Part shown: positions 10,914 to 20,660 of the stretch, in pieces
Layout: the number at the start of each line of letters is the position of its first letter
How positions within the stretch are numbered: position 1 is the stretch's first letter
NCBI RefSeq assembly: GCF_002216855.1
Contig: NZ_CP022355.1
Coordinates: forward strand, 248,001 to 312,000
Reading direction: 5' to 3'
Source: Paraphotobacterium marinum
GTDB taxonomy: Bacteria; Pseudomonadota; Gammaproteobacteria; Enterobacterales; Vibrionaceae
DNA length: 64,000 nucleotides
The notes under the pieces: model-generated
The model's database searches: none
What the model saw: only the letters and a program-made list of their open reading frames with translations
Told to the model about the DNA's origin: nothing
Position numbers and translations under genes: made by a program

Positions 10914-12108
10914 TGCTCATACTCTATTAATAATTCGGTGGTTAAAACCCTCACTTCTTTATCTAATCTCAACAGATCATCAACTGATTGGATTTTAATT
11001 GAAGCATCAATAAGATCATAAACTTGTTGGTTCATTTTATATATGTCATTAAATTTAATTTTTCTTTTTAAATATGAAGCTACAACTACTTCATTTGCAG
11101 CATTAAGACCTGTTGTTTTAGCTTGACCACAATGGCAAGCATCTATAGCTAATTTAAGGCAAGGATATCGACGAAAGTCAACGTTCAAAAAGTTCAACTG
11201 ATTAAATTTGATAAAATCCAAAGGTTCAACACCAGAATAAAAACGTTTTGGGTAATTAATTGCATACGAAATTGGCGTTTTCATATCTGGATTTCCCATT
11301 TGAGCAAGAACAGAACCATCCTTGTAACTTACCATAGAATGAATAATTGATTCGGGATGAATTATTACATCAATCTGCGATTCATCTGCATTAAAAAGCC
11401 ACTTAGCTTCAATATATTCCAATCCTTTGTTCATCATAGTAGCCGAGTCTACAGAAATTTTGGAGCCCATGCTCCAATTAGGATGCTTTAGTGTTTCCTC
11501 CAACGTAATTTGATTAAAAGTCTGTAAATCCCTTGATAAAAAAGGGCCTCCAGATCCTGTTAATATAATTTTTTCAACGCCAAAATCGCTTAATTTACAA
11601 TCCCCAATAGTATTTTGAAGTTCGGGAGCTAAACATTGAAAAATCGCATTATGCTCACTGTCAACAGGGATCAAACGCGCATTGTTTTTTTTAACACACT
11701 CTAAAAGAATTCTTCCAGATATGACTAATGATTCTTTGTTGGCCAGCAAGATTGTTTTACCCGATTCAGCGGCACTGTATGTCGGCTTTAATCCAGGTGA
11801 ACCAACTATTGCTGACATTACAACATCAACTGATTCATGGGATGCAACAAAACAACAACCATCATTACCTGAAAGCACCTTAGTTTTTAGATTTGTACTT
11901 TTTAGTCGGTTATCCAATAACTCTGCAGCATCATCATCCATCATAACTGCGTATTTAGGGCTCCACTTGATGCATAGTTCCATCATTTTTTTACATTTTT
12001 ATGAGCAGTCAGAGCAAATACAGAAAATCTTTCTGTATTTAAATCTAAAACTTCTAATGTATTTAACCCAATGGAGCCTGTAGCTCCTAAAATCGCAATT
12101 TGCTTCAT
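10910..12108 (-). pseudogene. dxr: 1-deoxy-D-xylulose 5-phosphate reductoisomerase, one-base frameshift near the N-terminus
   Basis: DXR makes 2-C-methylerythritol 4-phosphate, the committed step of the non-mevalonate isoprenoid pathway. Two frames together give the gene. The first starts at the ATG at 12108 (MKQIAILGATGSIG, the NADPH-binding motif) and runs 41 codons to a TGA. The second continues from about 11986 (MMELCIKWSPKYAV) to the normal C-terminus. They join if the run of seven A (plus-strand T7 at 11986-11992) held eight, which would give a 399-residue protein of normal length with NKGLEYIEAKWLF and the other substrate motifs intact. No other lesion is seen. Since uppS and ispC-dependent lipids are normally essential, a sequencing undercall or slippage rescue is as likely as true loss. 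Confidence 0.9.
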
Positions 12109-12125
12109 TTAAGTCTCACTGACTT

Positions 12126-12962
12126 TTAGTTTAATAATAGGTAACTTATAGTAAAAATCGGAAAGGCAGCTAATAAACTATCTATCCTATCCAAAACACC
12201 ACCATGACCTGGTATAATTCGACCACTATCTTTTACATGACTGACTCTTTTTAACATACTTTCAACTAAATCTCCAAAAATAGAAAATATCACAGTGAGT
12301 GCAATTATTAAATAAAAATAATTTATAGAAATAGAAAATATATTGCTGTAGATTGTTGCAACTACAAAGGCAAATAAAACTCCTCCAGCCATACCCTCTA
12401 TCGTTTTATTAGGACTAACGTGTGGAGACATTTTATGTTTTCCATATTTTTTGCCAACAAAATATGCTCCTGTATCAGCAGACCAAGTAATGAACAATAC
12501 TAAAAAAACCAATTTGATGCCTTTATCAGATATGTTGTATTCGAAACTCCTTAGAATCAAAGTTGACCAAAAAAAAGGCACTATACTAAGAATACCAAAT
12601 AATTCTTTAAAGGACTTAGAGTCAACCCAATACTCTGAATTTCTTGGAAAAATAATTACCATCAAACTGGCTAAAACCCACCATATCATGCCTATAACAA
12701 GAATTACATAATCAAATACTAATTTATGCTGTAATTCATTGGGGTTTGTCGGTAACAAATACATTAAACAAAGTAATAAGATAATAAACAAAATCATAGG
12801 ATATATTCTAGATTCTTTGACAACAAATTGCGTCCACTCCCAAAGTGCCAAAATAGATATTAATCCCACTAATATCATAAAATACTTAAATGAAAAAAAT
12901 ATAATTGAAAATATTAACAACGGTGCCAAGATGAGGCCTGATATGATTCTAGTTTTTAGCAC
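12126..12962 (-). CDS. cdsA: Phosphatidate cytidylyltransferase
   Basis: Inner-membrane enzyme that makes CDP-diacylglycerol for phospholipid synthesis. I place the start at the GTG at 12962 (VLKTRIISGLILAP), preceded by AAAGGA at good spacing. An upstream in-frame ATG would add 33 residues that do not look like the family. The resulting protein of about 278 residues has several hydrophobic segments, and the C-terminal CDP-alcohol signature KDSGRIIPGHGGVLDRIDS is complete. It lies between uppS and dxr. Confidence 0.94.
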   Translation of the reverse strand: MLKTRIISGLILAPLLIFSIIFFSFKYFMILVGLISILALWEWTQFVVKESRIYPMILFIILLLCLMYLLPTNPNELQHKLVFDYVILVIGMIWWVLASLMVIIFPRNSEYWVDSKSFKELFGILSIVPFFWSTLILRSFEYNISDKGIKLVFLVLFITWSADTGAYFVGKKYGKHKMSPHVSPNKTIEGMAGGVLFAFVVATIYSNIFSISINYFYLIIALTVIFSIFGDLVESMLKRVSHVKDSGRIIPGHGGVLDRIDSLLAAFPIFTISYLLLN

Positions 12963-12996
12963 AATAAATCCTTTAATTAATCTATTTGATTTGTTG

Positions 12997-13719
12997 CTAA
13001 GCACCAAATCTTCTATTACGACATTGATATTGAAATAAAGCTTCTTGATAATGGGATTCACTGAAATCAGGCCATAGAGCTTCTGAAAAATAAAGTTCAG
13101 AATAAGCTATTTGCCATAATAGGAAATTACTAATTCGAAATTCACCACTAGTTCTGATTAACATATCTACATTTGGTAGATCAGATAATTGGAGAAATTT
13201 AGAAAAATATTCTGTATTGATTTCATCTTTACTAATTTGCTTTGTTTCTATCTGCTCCACAATAGCTTTGGTGGCATTGACAATATCCCACTGCCCGCCA
13301 TAATTGAGAGCAATATTTAGAAATAACTTATCATTATTTGCTGTTTTTTTCTCTGCTAACTCTATTAAACGTTGAAGTCTAAGTGGTAGTTGAACTTTAT
13401 CACCAATAACTCTCAACCTTACCCCTCTATCATAAAGCTCACTTAAATCTTTCTTTAAAGTAATAAAAAAAAGCATCATCAGAAATCTAACTTCTCTTTT
13501 ATTTCTTTTCCAGTTTTCGCTACTAAAAGCAAAAAGTGTTAACACTTTAATTTTGTTTTTAGCTGAAAAATCTATGATACGTTTAGTTGTCTCGACTCCT
13601 TTTCTATGCCCTTTATGTCTGGGCAGTCCCTTTTGTTTGGCCCATCGACCATTTCCATCCATAATTATAGCAACATGGTTAGGTAAAGGTGCCTTTTCTT
13701 TACTAATAATTTGATCCAT
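12997..13719 (-). CDS. uppS: Undecaprenyl diphosphate synthase (cis-prenyltransferase)
   Basis: Makes the C55 lipid carrier for peptidoglycan and O-antigen precursors. It has 240 residues. The catalytic aspartate is Asp21 in AIIMDGNGRWAKQKG, followed by the RHKGHRKGVE phosphate-binding motif. The C-terminal RTSGEFRISNFLLWQIAYSE and the RNRRFGA end are typical. It lies in the usual frr-uppS-cdsA-dxr order. Confidence 0.96.
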   Translation of the reverse strand: MDQIISKEKAPLPNHVAIIMDGNGRWAKQKGLPRHKGHRKGVETTKRIIDFSAKNKIKVLTLFAFSSENWKRNKREVRFLMMLFFITLKKDLSELYDRGVRLRVIGDKVQLPLRLQRLIELAEKKTANNDKLFLNIALNYGGQWDIVNATKAIVEQIETKQISKDEINTEYFSKFLQLSDLPNVDMLIRTSGEFRISNFLLWQIAYSELYFSEALWPDFSESHYQEALFQYQCRNRRFGA

Positions 13720-13771
13720 TAATATTCCTAATTAAAAAGAATCCAGAGATATAGAATATATCTCCTTTAGG

Positions 13772-14329
13772 TTATACTGCCATCAATTCTTTTTCTTTCA
13801 AACTCAGTAAATCATCAATATTTTTTACAAATCCATCTGTGATTTTTTGTATATCCTCTTGACCTTTTCTATCATCATCTTCAGAAATATCTTTACTTTT
13901 CAGTAAGCTTTTAATGTCATTATTACTATCACGTCTAATATTTCGTATCGCAACTTTAGCCTGTTCCCCTTCAGATCTAACCAACTTTACTAAATCTTTT
14001 CTTCTTTCCTCTGTCAGTGGAGGTAAAGGAACTCTGATAACAGTACCTGCTGAGTTGGGATTCAAGCCAAGATCTGACATCATAATCGCTTTTTCAACTT
14101 TTTGTGTGAGCTCTTTATCAAATACTGTAATGGCCAACGTTCTTGAATCTTCCGCTACAATATTAGCTACTTGCTTCAGTGGAGTCATACCACCATAATA
14201 ATCAACTTGAATTGAGTCTAAAAGGCTTGGATGGGCTCGACCTGTTCTGATTTTAATTAACTGGTTTTTAAAAGCTTCTATGCTTTTATCCATTCTTGAC
14301 TTTGTGTTTTTTTTTATATCATCTATCAT
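13772..14329 (-). CDS. frr: Ribosome recycling factor
   Basis: Splits the post-termination ribosome together with EF-G. I choose the ATG at 14329 ([20 protein letters not shown]), which matches the family start, gives 185 residues and has TTGGAG upstream. An upstream ATG would add six residues. Conserved features include [20 protein letters not shown] and [15 protein letters not shown]. It follows pyrH by 18 bases. Confidence 0.95.
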   Translation of the reverse strand: MIDDIKKNTKSRMDKSIEAFKNQLIKIRTGRAHPSLLDSIQVDYYGGMTPLKQVANIVAEDSRTLAITVFDKELTQKVEKAIMMSDLGLNPNSAGTVIRVPLPPLTEERRKDLVKLVRSEGEQAKVAIRNIRRDSNNDIKSLLKSKDISEDDDRKGQEDIQKITDGFVKNIDDLLSLKEKELMAV

Positions 14330-14347
14330 TTTTAACTCCAAGTGCAC

Positions 14348-15073
14348 TTAATTTGTTATTAATGTACCATCATCTGAACCATTAACAATTTTTGTTAATA
14401 CTCCAGGTAAATTCATATTAAATACTTTGATTGGCATATTATGATCTCTAGCCAGAGTAAATGCTGCTAAGTCCATTATTTTCAACTCTTTAGATAAAAC
14501 TTCATCATATGAAAGCTTTCTATACAAAGTAGCATCTTTATTTATAACAGGATCATCCGAATAAACGCCATTAACTTTAGTGGCTTTCAAAACCAAATCT
14601 GCTTCAATTTCAATCCCTCTAAGACAAGCAGTTGTATCTGTTGTAAAAAAAGGATTACCAGTACCACCGGAAAAAATTACAACTTGACCTTTACTAAGCT
14701 GTCTTATTGCTTCTGCCCAGTTATAATCAATACAGACTCCATTAAGTGGGATTGATGACATTAATTTAGCTTTTAATCCTGAACGATGCAAGGCATCTCT
14801 CATGGCTAACCCATTCATGACCGTCGCTAACATACCCATATGATCACCAACAACTCGATTCATTCCTGCTGCAGCTAATCCAGCGCCTCTAAATAAATTT
14901 CCGCCACCAATAACTAAACCAACTTCAATTCCTAAATTTATTAGATGATGAATTTCTTCAGCAATTCTATCTAAAACTTTAGCATCAATGCCAAAATTTT
15001 CTTCTCCTTGAAGTGCTTCCCCACTTAATTTTAGCAAAATACGCTTGTACTTACTTTTTAGATTTTGAGACAT
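14348..15073 (-). CDS. pyrH: Uridylate kinase
   Basis: Phosphorylates UMP to UDP in pyrimidine nucleotide synthesis. The start is placed at the ATG at 15073 ([21 protein letters not shown]), with AAGGTG six bases upstream, giving 241 residues as in the family; an in-frame GTG three codons upstream overlaps that ribosome site. Amino-acid-kinase motifs [17 protein letters not shown] and [12 protein letters not shown] are present. It lies between tsf and frr, separated from tsf by a strong terminator. Confidence 0.96.
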   Translation of the reverse strand: MSQNLKSKYKRILLKLSGEALQGEENFGIDAKVLDRIAEEIHHLINLGIEVGLVIGGGNLFRGAGLAAAGMNRVVGDHMGMLATVMNGLAMRDALHRSGLKAKLMSSIPLNGVCIDYNWAEAIRQLSKGQVVIFSGGTGNPFFTTDTTACLRGIEIEADLVLKATKVNGVYSDDPVINKDATLYRKLSYDEVLSKELKIMDLAAFTLARDHNMPIKVFNMNLPGVLTKIVNGSDDGTLITN

Positions 15074-15095
15074 AATGTTCACCTTAAGTTCACTT

Positions 15096-15126
15096 GAAAA
15101 AAAACCACCATTTAAAATGGTGGTTA
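15096..15126 (-). terminator. Rho-independent terminator after tsf
   Basis: On the minus strand an AACCACCATT stem pairs with AATGGTGGTT around a short A/T loop and runs into eight T. It sits in the 63-base gap between tsf and pyrH and would separate rpsB-tsf transcription from pyrH-frr. Confidence 0.85.
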
Positions 15127-15136
15127 ATTATAATTT

Positions 15137-15979
15137 TTAGCCTTTTTGAACTGCGGCAACTTCAGCGGCAAAGTCAACTTCTTCTTTTTCAATTCCTTCA
15201 CCAACCTCGAAACGAATAAAGTTATTTACAGTCGCTGTACGTTCTTTCAAATACTGCTCAACTGATTTGCTTGGATCCATTACAAATGGTTGCCCAGTCA
15301 AAGAGATTTCACCTGTAAACTTCTTCATTCGACCCACAACCATTTTTTCTGCAATTTCAGCTGGTTTGCCTGATTGCATTGCTATTTCAATTTGAATAGC
15401 TTTTTCTTTTTCAACAACATCGCCTGGAACATCTGAAGGATTTACAAATTCAGGTTTAGATGCAGCAATATGCATAGCTACATGCTTTATTGTTTCTTCA
15501 TCTGCATTACCGCTAACAACTACACCAATTCTAGAACCGTGCTTGTAACTTCCAATCTTTGAACCTTTGATGTATGAAACACGTCTAATACTTACGTTTT
15601 CACCAATTTTTGCAACCAAAGCTGAACGAGCGCCTTCGAACTGATTTTTCAACTCATCAATTTCCAACTCTTCTAGAACTGCTACGTCAGCAACATCATT
15701 TGCAAATTTAAGAAAACTTTCGTCTTTTGCTACAAAATCTGTTTCACAATTCACTTCTAGTATAGCTGCTTTATCGTTGTGTTCTTTTACTAAAATAACA
15801 CCTTCTGCGGCAACTCTTCCTGCTTTTTTCGCTGCCTTAGCTGCACCACTTTTTCTCATATTTTCAATAGCTAATTCTATATCAGCATTAGCTTCCACGA
15901 GTGCTTTTTTACATTCCATCATTCCAGCACCAGTTCTTTCTCTCAACTCTTTTACTAAACTAGCAGTAACAGTAGCCAT
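15137..15979 (-). CDS. tsf: Translation elongation factor Ts
   Basis: Nucleotide exchange factor for EF-Tu. It has 280 residues (family about 283). The N-terminal UBA-like domain with [19 protein letters not shown] and the [14 protein letters not shown] motif are both present and standard. It follows rpsB and is bounded by a hairpin on each side, as is common for rpsB-tsf operons. Confidence 0.97.
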   Translation of the reverse strand: MATVTASLVKELRERTGAGMMECKKALVEANADIELAIENMRKSGAAKAAKKAGRVAAEGVILVKEHNDKAAILEVNCETDFVAKDESFLKFANDVADVAVLEELEIDELKNQFEGARSALVAKIGENVSIRRVSYIKGSKIGSYKHGSRIGVVVSGNADEETIKHVAMHIAASKPEFVNPSDVPGDVVEKEKAIQIEIAMQSGKPAEIAEKMVVGRMKKFTGEISLTGQPFVMDPSKSVEQYLKERTATVNNFIRFEVGEGIEKEEVDFAAEVAAVQKG

Positions 15980-16004
15980 AAAATATCCTCATAAATACGT
16001 TTGG

Positions 16005-16030
16005 TAAAATAAAGGACCTTATTAGGCCCT
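16005..16030 (-). terminator. Attenuator-like hairpin between rpsB and tsf
   Basis: On the minus strand AGGGCC pairs with GGTCCT (one G-U pair) around a short loop and is followed by a T-rich stretch. A partial terminator in the rpsB-tsf gap is known in Escherichia coli, so this may set the S2 to EF-Ts ratio. Confidence 0.6.
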
Positions 16031-16056
16031 CTAATAAAATTCACTTACAGTAAAAA

Positions 16057-16785
16057 TTACTCTGCTTCAACGAAACCATCTTGTTCTGCTTGAACAACAA
16101 TATCTTCATTTTTAGCATCGTTTACAGTTTTAGCTACAGAGCTAGTATATAATTGTACAGCCCTAATAGCATCATCATTCCCAGGAATTACAAAATCTAC
16201 ACCGTCAGGATTAGAGTTTGTATCTACAACGGCAAATACTGGAATACCAAGGTTATTAGCTTCTTTTATAGCTATATGTTCATGATCTGCATCAACAACA
16301 AACATTGCATCTGGCAAACCAGCCATATTTTTTATACCACCGAGAGATTTTTCAAGCTTTTCCATCTCACGAGTTAACATTAAAACTTCTTTCTTTGTAA
16401 GCTTATCGAAAGTACCATCTTGTGATTGTGACTCTAACTCTTTCAGTCTTTTAATGGATTGTCTAACCGTTTTCCAGTTAGTTAACATACCACCTAACCA
16501 TCTATGGTTTACATAGAATTGATCACAGCTTTCAGCAGCTTCTTTGATAGCATTACTTGCAGCTCTTTTTGTACCCACAAAAAGAACTTTACCTTTTCTA
16601 TCAGCAATTTTTTTAATTTCTGCAAGAGCGTCATTAAACATTGGCACTGTGTGCTCAAGATTAATGATATGTACTTTATTCCTAGCTCCAAAAATGAAAG
16701 GTTTCATTTTAGGATTCCAGTAACGTGTTTGGTGACCAAAATGTACACCGGCTTTTAGCATATCTCTCATAGATACAGTTGTCAT
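16057..16785 (-). CDS. rpsB: 30S ribosomal protein S2
   Basis: Small-subunit ribosomal protein, 242 residues. Clear family sequence: [20 protein letters not shown] at the start, then [29 protein letters not shown] and [22 protein letters not shown] lies upstream of the ATG. It heads the rpsB-tsf unit and is divergent from glnD. The methionine aminopeptidase gene map, often found between rpsB and glnD, is absent here. Confidence 0.97.
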   Translation of the reverse strand: MTTVSMRDMLKAGVHFGHQTRYWNPKMKPFIFGARNKVHIINLEHTVPMFNDALAEIKKIADRKGKVLFVGTKRAASNAIKEAAESCDQFYVNHRWLGGMLTNWKTVRQSIKRLKELESQSQDGTFDKLTKKEVLMLTREMEKLEKSLGGIKNMAGLPDAMFVVDADHEHIAIKEANNLGIPVFAVVDTNSNPDGVDFVIPGNDDAIRAVQLYTSSVAKTVNDAKNEDIVVQAEQDGFVEAE

Positions 16786-16797
16786 ATAATACCTCTT

Positions 16798-16865
16798 TTA
16801 ATATGGGGTTATTCGTTCACATGATCCCATTTTTCGACTTATTTCAAAAAAAGCACCCCGAAAAA
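16798..16865 (-). promoter_or_regulatory. Possible structured rpsB leader (S2 autoregulation)
   Basis: On the minus strand the leader between the start of the untranslated region and the rpsB ATG holds CGGGGTGC, GGGATCATG and AACCCCA blocks that can form alternative GGGG/CCCC pairings. An rpsB leader bound by S2 is known in gammaproteobacteria; I recognise only the general layout, not each helix. Confidence 0.4.
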
Positions 16866-17013
16866 TGTGTCGATATGTGTGGTTTTAATTTTTTGTAACT
16901 TTAAATTTACGTTGCGTTTTATATCATTTTTTTTAACAAAATACTAGTTATATAATAGACAAGTTATGATTTTTTTATAAAATATAATTTATTTATGTAA
17001 CATATTTAATAAG

Positions 17014-19587
17014 ATGGATAAAAAATTATCTCTGCAAGAATTAAAGAGTAAATTAATCGGGTTTAACGATACACAAAAAAAACAATTTTTACAAAATCCA
17101 GACTCTGCAGAAAAATTAATTCATGAAAGAGCTTCATATATCGATCATTTAGTCTGCTTAATATGGGATAATTGCTTTTCAAAAGATCTTAAACAGTTGT
17201 TGTCTCTTGTCGCTGTGGGAGGGTATGGAAGAAATGAACTCCACCCTTTCTCTGACATTGATATATTGATACTTCTAAGTAAAGAAAAAATAGATGATGA
17301 GATAGAGTCAAAAATTAGCACATTTGTCAATTTTTTATGGGATTTAAAGCTTGAAATAGGGCATAGTGTCAGAACTGCAGAGCAAACTATTAAAATAGCT
17401 AAAGTCGAATTATCAGTCGCAACGAACCTATTAGAGTCCAGATTAATTGTTGGCGATAATAAATTATATACAAAATTAATGGATATTATTCGTGGTGATT
17501 TTGTGTGGAATTCAAAAAATTTTTTTTTAGCCAAAAAGGAAGAACAAGATAAACGTCGGATACAATATAAGGGTACTGGTTATAATCTTGAACCTGATTT
17601 AAAGTCTAGCCCCGGAACTCTAAGAGACATACACACAATTGACTGGATAGTTAATAAGCACTTCAGAACAAACGACAAAGAGAAAATTGTTAGAAAAGGT
17701 TTTTTCATAGAATCTGAATATCGTGAATTAGAACAATGTAAGAAGTTTTTATGGAAATTACGTTTTGCTCTTCATATAAGTTTAAAAAGAAAAGACAATC
17801 GATTAACCTTTGAAAGTCAAACAATAGTTTCAAAAGAACTAGGTTACAGTGGAGAAAATAACGAAGCTGTGGAAAAAATGATGAAAGAGCTATACAGAGT
17901 TATTAGGGTTGTATTGGAATTAAACGGCCTTCTCATGCAACTTTTTGAGCAAACAATCTTAAAATCAAACAAAAAAAACACAATTTTAAGAGTTCTTGAT
18001 GATAATTACCAAGTTGTTAACAACTTAATAGATGTAAAAAAACCCGCTCTCTTTCAATCTAAACCAGAATCAATATTAGAACTATTTATCAAAATTACTC
18101 AAGATACGTCAATAGTTGGAGTTTCAGCTAAAACCATCAGGTTGCTAAGATCATCTCAAACTAAAATTACAAAAGATTTGATAGATATTCCCAGTGCCAG
18201 AAAAAAATTTATGACATTATTAAAGGCGCCAAATTTTTTGAAAAGAACCTATCATATGCTTAATGATTTTAATATACTCTCAAACTATTTTCCTCAATGG
18301 CGATTTATTGTAGGCCAAATGCAGTTCGATTTATTTCATGTATATACAGTTGACGAGCATAGCATAAAATTATTAAGTAAGTTAAAAAACTTTGAAGAAA
18401 ATAGTAAAGAGCACCCGCTCTGCTCAAGAGTATTTAATAACACTTCCAAAAAATATATTATTATACTTGCTTGTTTATTTCATGATATTGGTAAAGGTAG
18501 AAAAGGTGACCATTCGGAAATTGGAGCAAATGAAGTTTACAATTTTGCATTAAAACATGATTTATCAATATCTGATGCAGAAACTTTGCATTGGTTAGTT
18601 AAAAACCATTTACTAATGTCTCTTACGGCACAAAAGAGAGATATTTATGATCCCGAAGAAATTATCTCTTTTTCAAAAAAAGTCAAAAGTTTAGAAAGAC
18701 TTGAATACCTTCTTTGTTTGACTGTTGCAGACATATGTGCAACTAATCCATCTCTTTGGAATGGATGGAAACGCTCTTTGATATCTGAGCTTTATAAACA
18801 AACCAAATCAATTTTAATCGATAAAGTAAATTCATACCCTGACATAAGATTAAAAATTAGAACTAATAAATTAGATGCTCTCAAAATTATGGGATTTAAA
18901 GAACCCCCCTTAGAAATAAAAAAGCTTTGGAGAAAATTTGGAGCTGAATACTTTCTTAGGCATAATAGTAATCAGATTGCATTTCACACAAAAGAAGTTT
19001 TAATGTCATCATCTCTGCCAAATATAGCTATAAAAGAAAACAAAGAAATTGGAGGTACTGAGATTTTTGTTTATTGTGACAATGAGAACTTTTTATTTTC
19101 AAAGTTAGTCCATGTTTTAGATCGAAAAAAACTGAATATTGTTTCTGCAGATATATTCTCAGCAAAGAATAAATATATAATAGACTATTTTCTGATATTG
19201 GATGTCAATCATAAGCCTCTTCAATCTAACAGATATAATGAGTTGCGTCGCTCCTTAACAAAAGCAATTGAAGACAAACATCTAATTAAGAATAATACCC
19301 ATAACTATAAAAATAGTGTTTTTAACGTTAAGCCCAAAGTTAATTTTCCTAAAACCATTTCGAAATCCCATTCAATACTCGAGATAACTGCAATGGATAA
19401 ACTTGGTTTACTTACAGAAATATCAGAAATATTTTCTCAAGAAAATATAATATTGAAAAGTGCAAAAATTGCAACAATTGGAGAAAAAGCTCAAGATACG
19501 TTTGTTATTACAAATTTAAATGACAGTTGCCTCACTGAAACTCAAAAGGAAAGGCTTAAATTAACCATTCTGCAAAGAATGATATAA
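17014..19587 (+). CDS. glnD: Bifunctional [protein-PII] uridylyltransferase / uridylyl-removing enzyme
   Basis: Nitrogen sensor that adds or removes UMP on PII proteins in response to glutamine. It has 857 residues (family about 890). The nucleotidyltransferase motif VGGYGRNELHPFSDIDIL has its GG at residues 69-70 and the metal aspartates at 81 and 83. The HD phosphohydrolase motif CLFHDIGKGRKGDHSEIG lies near residue 490, and two C-terminal ACT regions can be recognised (FVYCDNENFLFSKLV and LEITAMDKLGLLTEISEIF). The reading frame survives a run of ten T near 17520, which shows that long homopolymers are not always disrupted. Confidence 0.95.
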   Translation: MDKKLSLQELKSKLIGFNDTQKKQFLQNPDSAEKLIHERASYIDHLVCLIWDNCFSKDLKQLLSLVAVGGYGRNELHPFSDIDILILLSKEKIDDEIESKISTFVNFLWDLKLEIGHSVRTAEQTIKIAKVELSVATNLLESRLIVGDNKLYTKLMDIIRGDFVWNSKNFFLAKKEEQDKRRIQYKGTGYNLEPDLKSSPGTLRDIHTIDWIVNKHFRTNDKEKIVRKGFFIESEYRELEQCKKFLWKLRFALHISLKRKDNRLTFESQTIVSKELGYSGENNEAVEKMMKELYRVIRVVLELNGLLMQLFEQTILKSNKKNTILRVLDDNYQVVNNLIDVKKPALFQSKPESILELFIKITQDTSIVGVSAKTIRLLRSSQTKITKDLIDIPSARKKFMTLLKAPNFLKRTYHMLNDFNILSNYFPQWRFIVGQMQFDLFHVYTVDEHSIKLLSKLKNFEENSKEHPLCSRVFNNTSKKYIIILACLFHDIGKGRKGDHSEIGANEVYNFALKHDLSISDAETLHWLVKNHLLMSLTAQKRDIYDPEEIISFSKKVKSLERLEYLLCLTVADICATNPSLWNGWKRSLISELYKQTKSILIDKVNSYPDIRLKIRTNKLDALKIMGFKEPPLEIKKLWRKFGAEYFLRHNSNQIAFHTKEVLMSSSLPNIAIKENKEIGGTEIFVYCDNENFLFSKLVHVLDRKKLNIVSADIFSAKNKYIIDYFLILDVNHKPLQSNRYNELRRSLTKAIEDKHLIKNNTHNYKNSVFNVKPKVNFPKTISKSHSILEITAMDKLGLLTEISEIFSQENIILKSAKIATIGEKAQDTFVITNLNDSCLTETQKERLKLTILQRMI

Positions 19588-19594
19588 TGTTAAA

Positions 19595-20303
19595 TTATCT
19601 AAACATATTTTCCACAAAGCTCTTAAAACTTCCTTTCAATTGACTTTTAATGACAATATCTTTCTTCAATATAGGGTGATGTATAATCATTTCGCTACAA
19701 TGAAGAAGCAACCTACTAATTCCAAAATTTTCTCTAAATATTTTGTTGTGGACTCCATCACCATAATTTACATCACCAATAATATGATGTGAAATATGAT
19801 GCATATGTTGACGAAGTTGATGTTTTCTTCCTGTTAGGGGTTGCATTTGAAGCAAGGTATATCTACTTTTAGGGTATTTTCGATTAGGTATATCAAGTTC
19901 AATGTAACTCAGAGGATTACAACAGGTAATCGCTTCTTTTTTTGTAAACTTCTTTTTATCTTTAAATATCTTAACCGGATGTTGAATTCTAAGTGGCTTT
20001 TCTACCCAACCTCTAACTACTGATATATATTTTTTTTTACTGTTCGTGCAGTAAACTGATGAGAAATATCTATTGCCACCTTTTTATCAAAAGCAAATAA
20101 AAGACATCCCGATGTGGGTTTATCTAATCGATGAAGTGGGTATACAAATTTACCGCAATAATCCCTTATCTGTTGTAATGCAAAATCGGTTTCATATTTA
20201 TCTATCAATGTTCTGTGAACTAGTTGACCTGAAGGTTTATTGATAGCTACGATGTATTCGTCACGATAACTTATATCTATACTATTAATAATTTTATTCC
20301 CAT
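19595..20303 (-). pseudogene. truC: tRNA pseudouridine(65) synthase TruC, broken by two one-base losses
   Basis: RluA-family pseudouridine synthase. The protein is split over frames. The catalytic block VYPLHRLDKPTSGCLLFAF is in one, followed by a TAG; the remainder, VVRGWVEKPLRIQHPVKIF to TGRKHQLRQHMHHISHHIIG, is in the next. They join if the A9 run (plus T9, 20030-20038) held ten. The first segment also lacks a normal start codon. One extra A in the run of four near 20292-20295 would connect it to the ATG at 20303, giving MGIKIINSIDISYRDEYIVA. Restored length is about 236 residues. Two lesions in a gene dispensable in Escherichia coli argue for real decay. Confidence 0.85.
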
Positions 20304-20360
20304 TTTTTTTTTTTTTATGATATAATTCTTAATTAAATATATCTACTTTTGTGAAATTTT

Positions 20361-20591
20361 ATGGAAGCATTTAAACACGATCTAGCTAATTTATTTAGTC
20401 AATTAGGATTACCTAACAGCCAAAAAGAAATAGACTCTTTCGTTCAAGCTCACTCTATTAAAAATATTGCTCTTTATGATGCCAACTTTTGGAACGATTT
20501 TCAAAAATCTTTTTTGAAAGAAGAGTTATTAAATGATTCTGATTGGTCACCTGTAATTGATGAGCTTACTGCTCTGCTATCTAGTAAATAA
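20361..20591 (+). CDS. DUF2789 family small protein
   Basis: A 76-residue protein of unknown function. The pattern of an LFSQLGLPNS start, FVQAHSI, ANFWNDFQKSFLKEELLNDSDW and a final DELTALLSS matches the DUF2789 family as I remember it. No signal peptide or membrane segment is seen. It lies between the broken truC and queF and has no obvious ribosome site stronger than GTGAAATTTT. Confidence 0.75.
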   Translation: MEAFKHDLANLFSQLGLPNSQKEIDSFVQAHSIKNIALYDANFWNDFQKSFLKEELLNDSDWSPVIDELTALLSSK

Positions 20592-20660
20592 TAAAATTTT
20601 GATAAACCCAAAATATGCAAATTTAATAATAATTTTTATAGATCTGATTGAGAATCAAAT

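Noticed and set aside
12963-13061. A longer N-terminus for cdsA
   Set aside because: It overlaps uppS and lacks family similarity; the GTG at 12962 has a good ribosome site and matches the known start.
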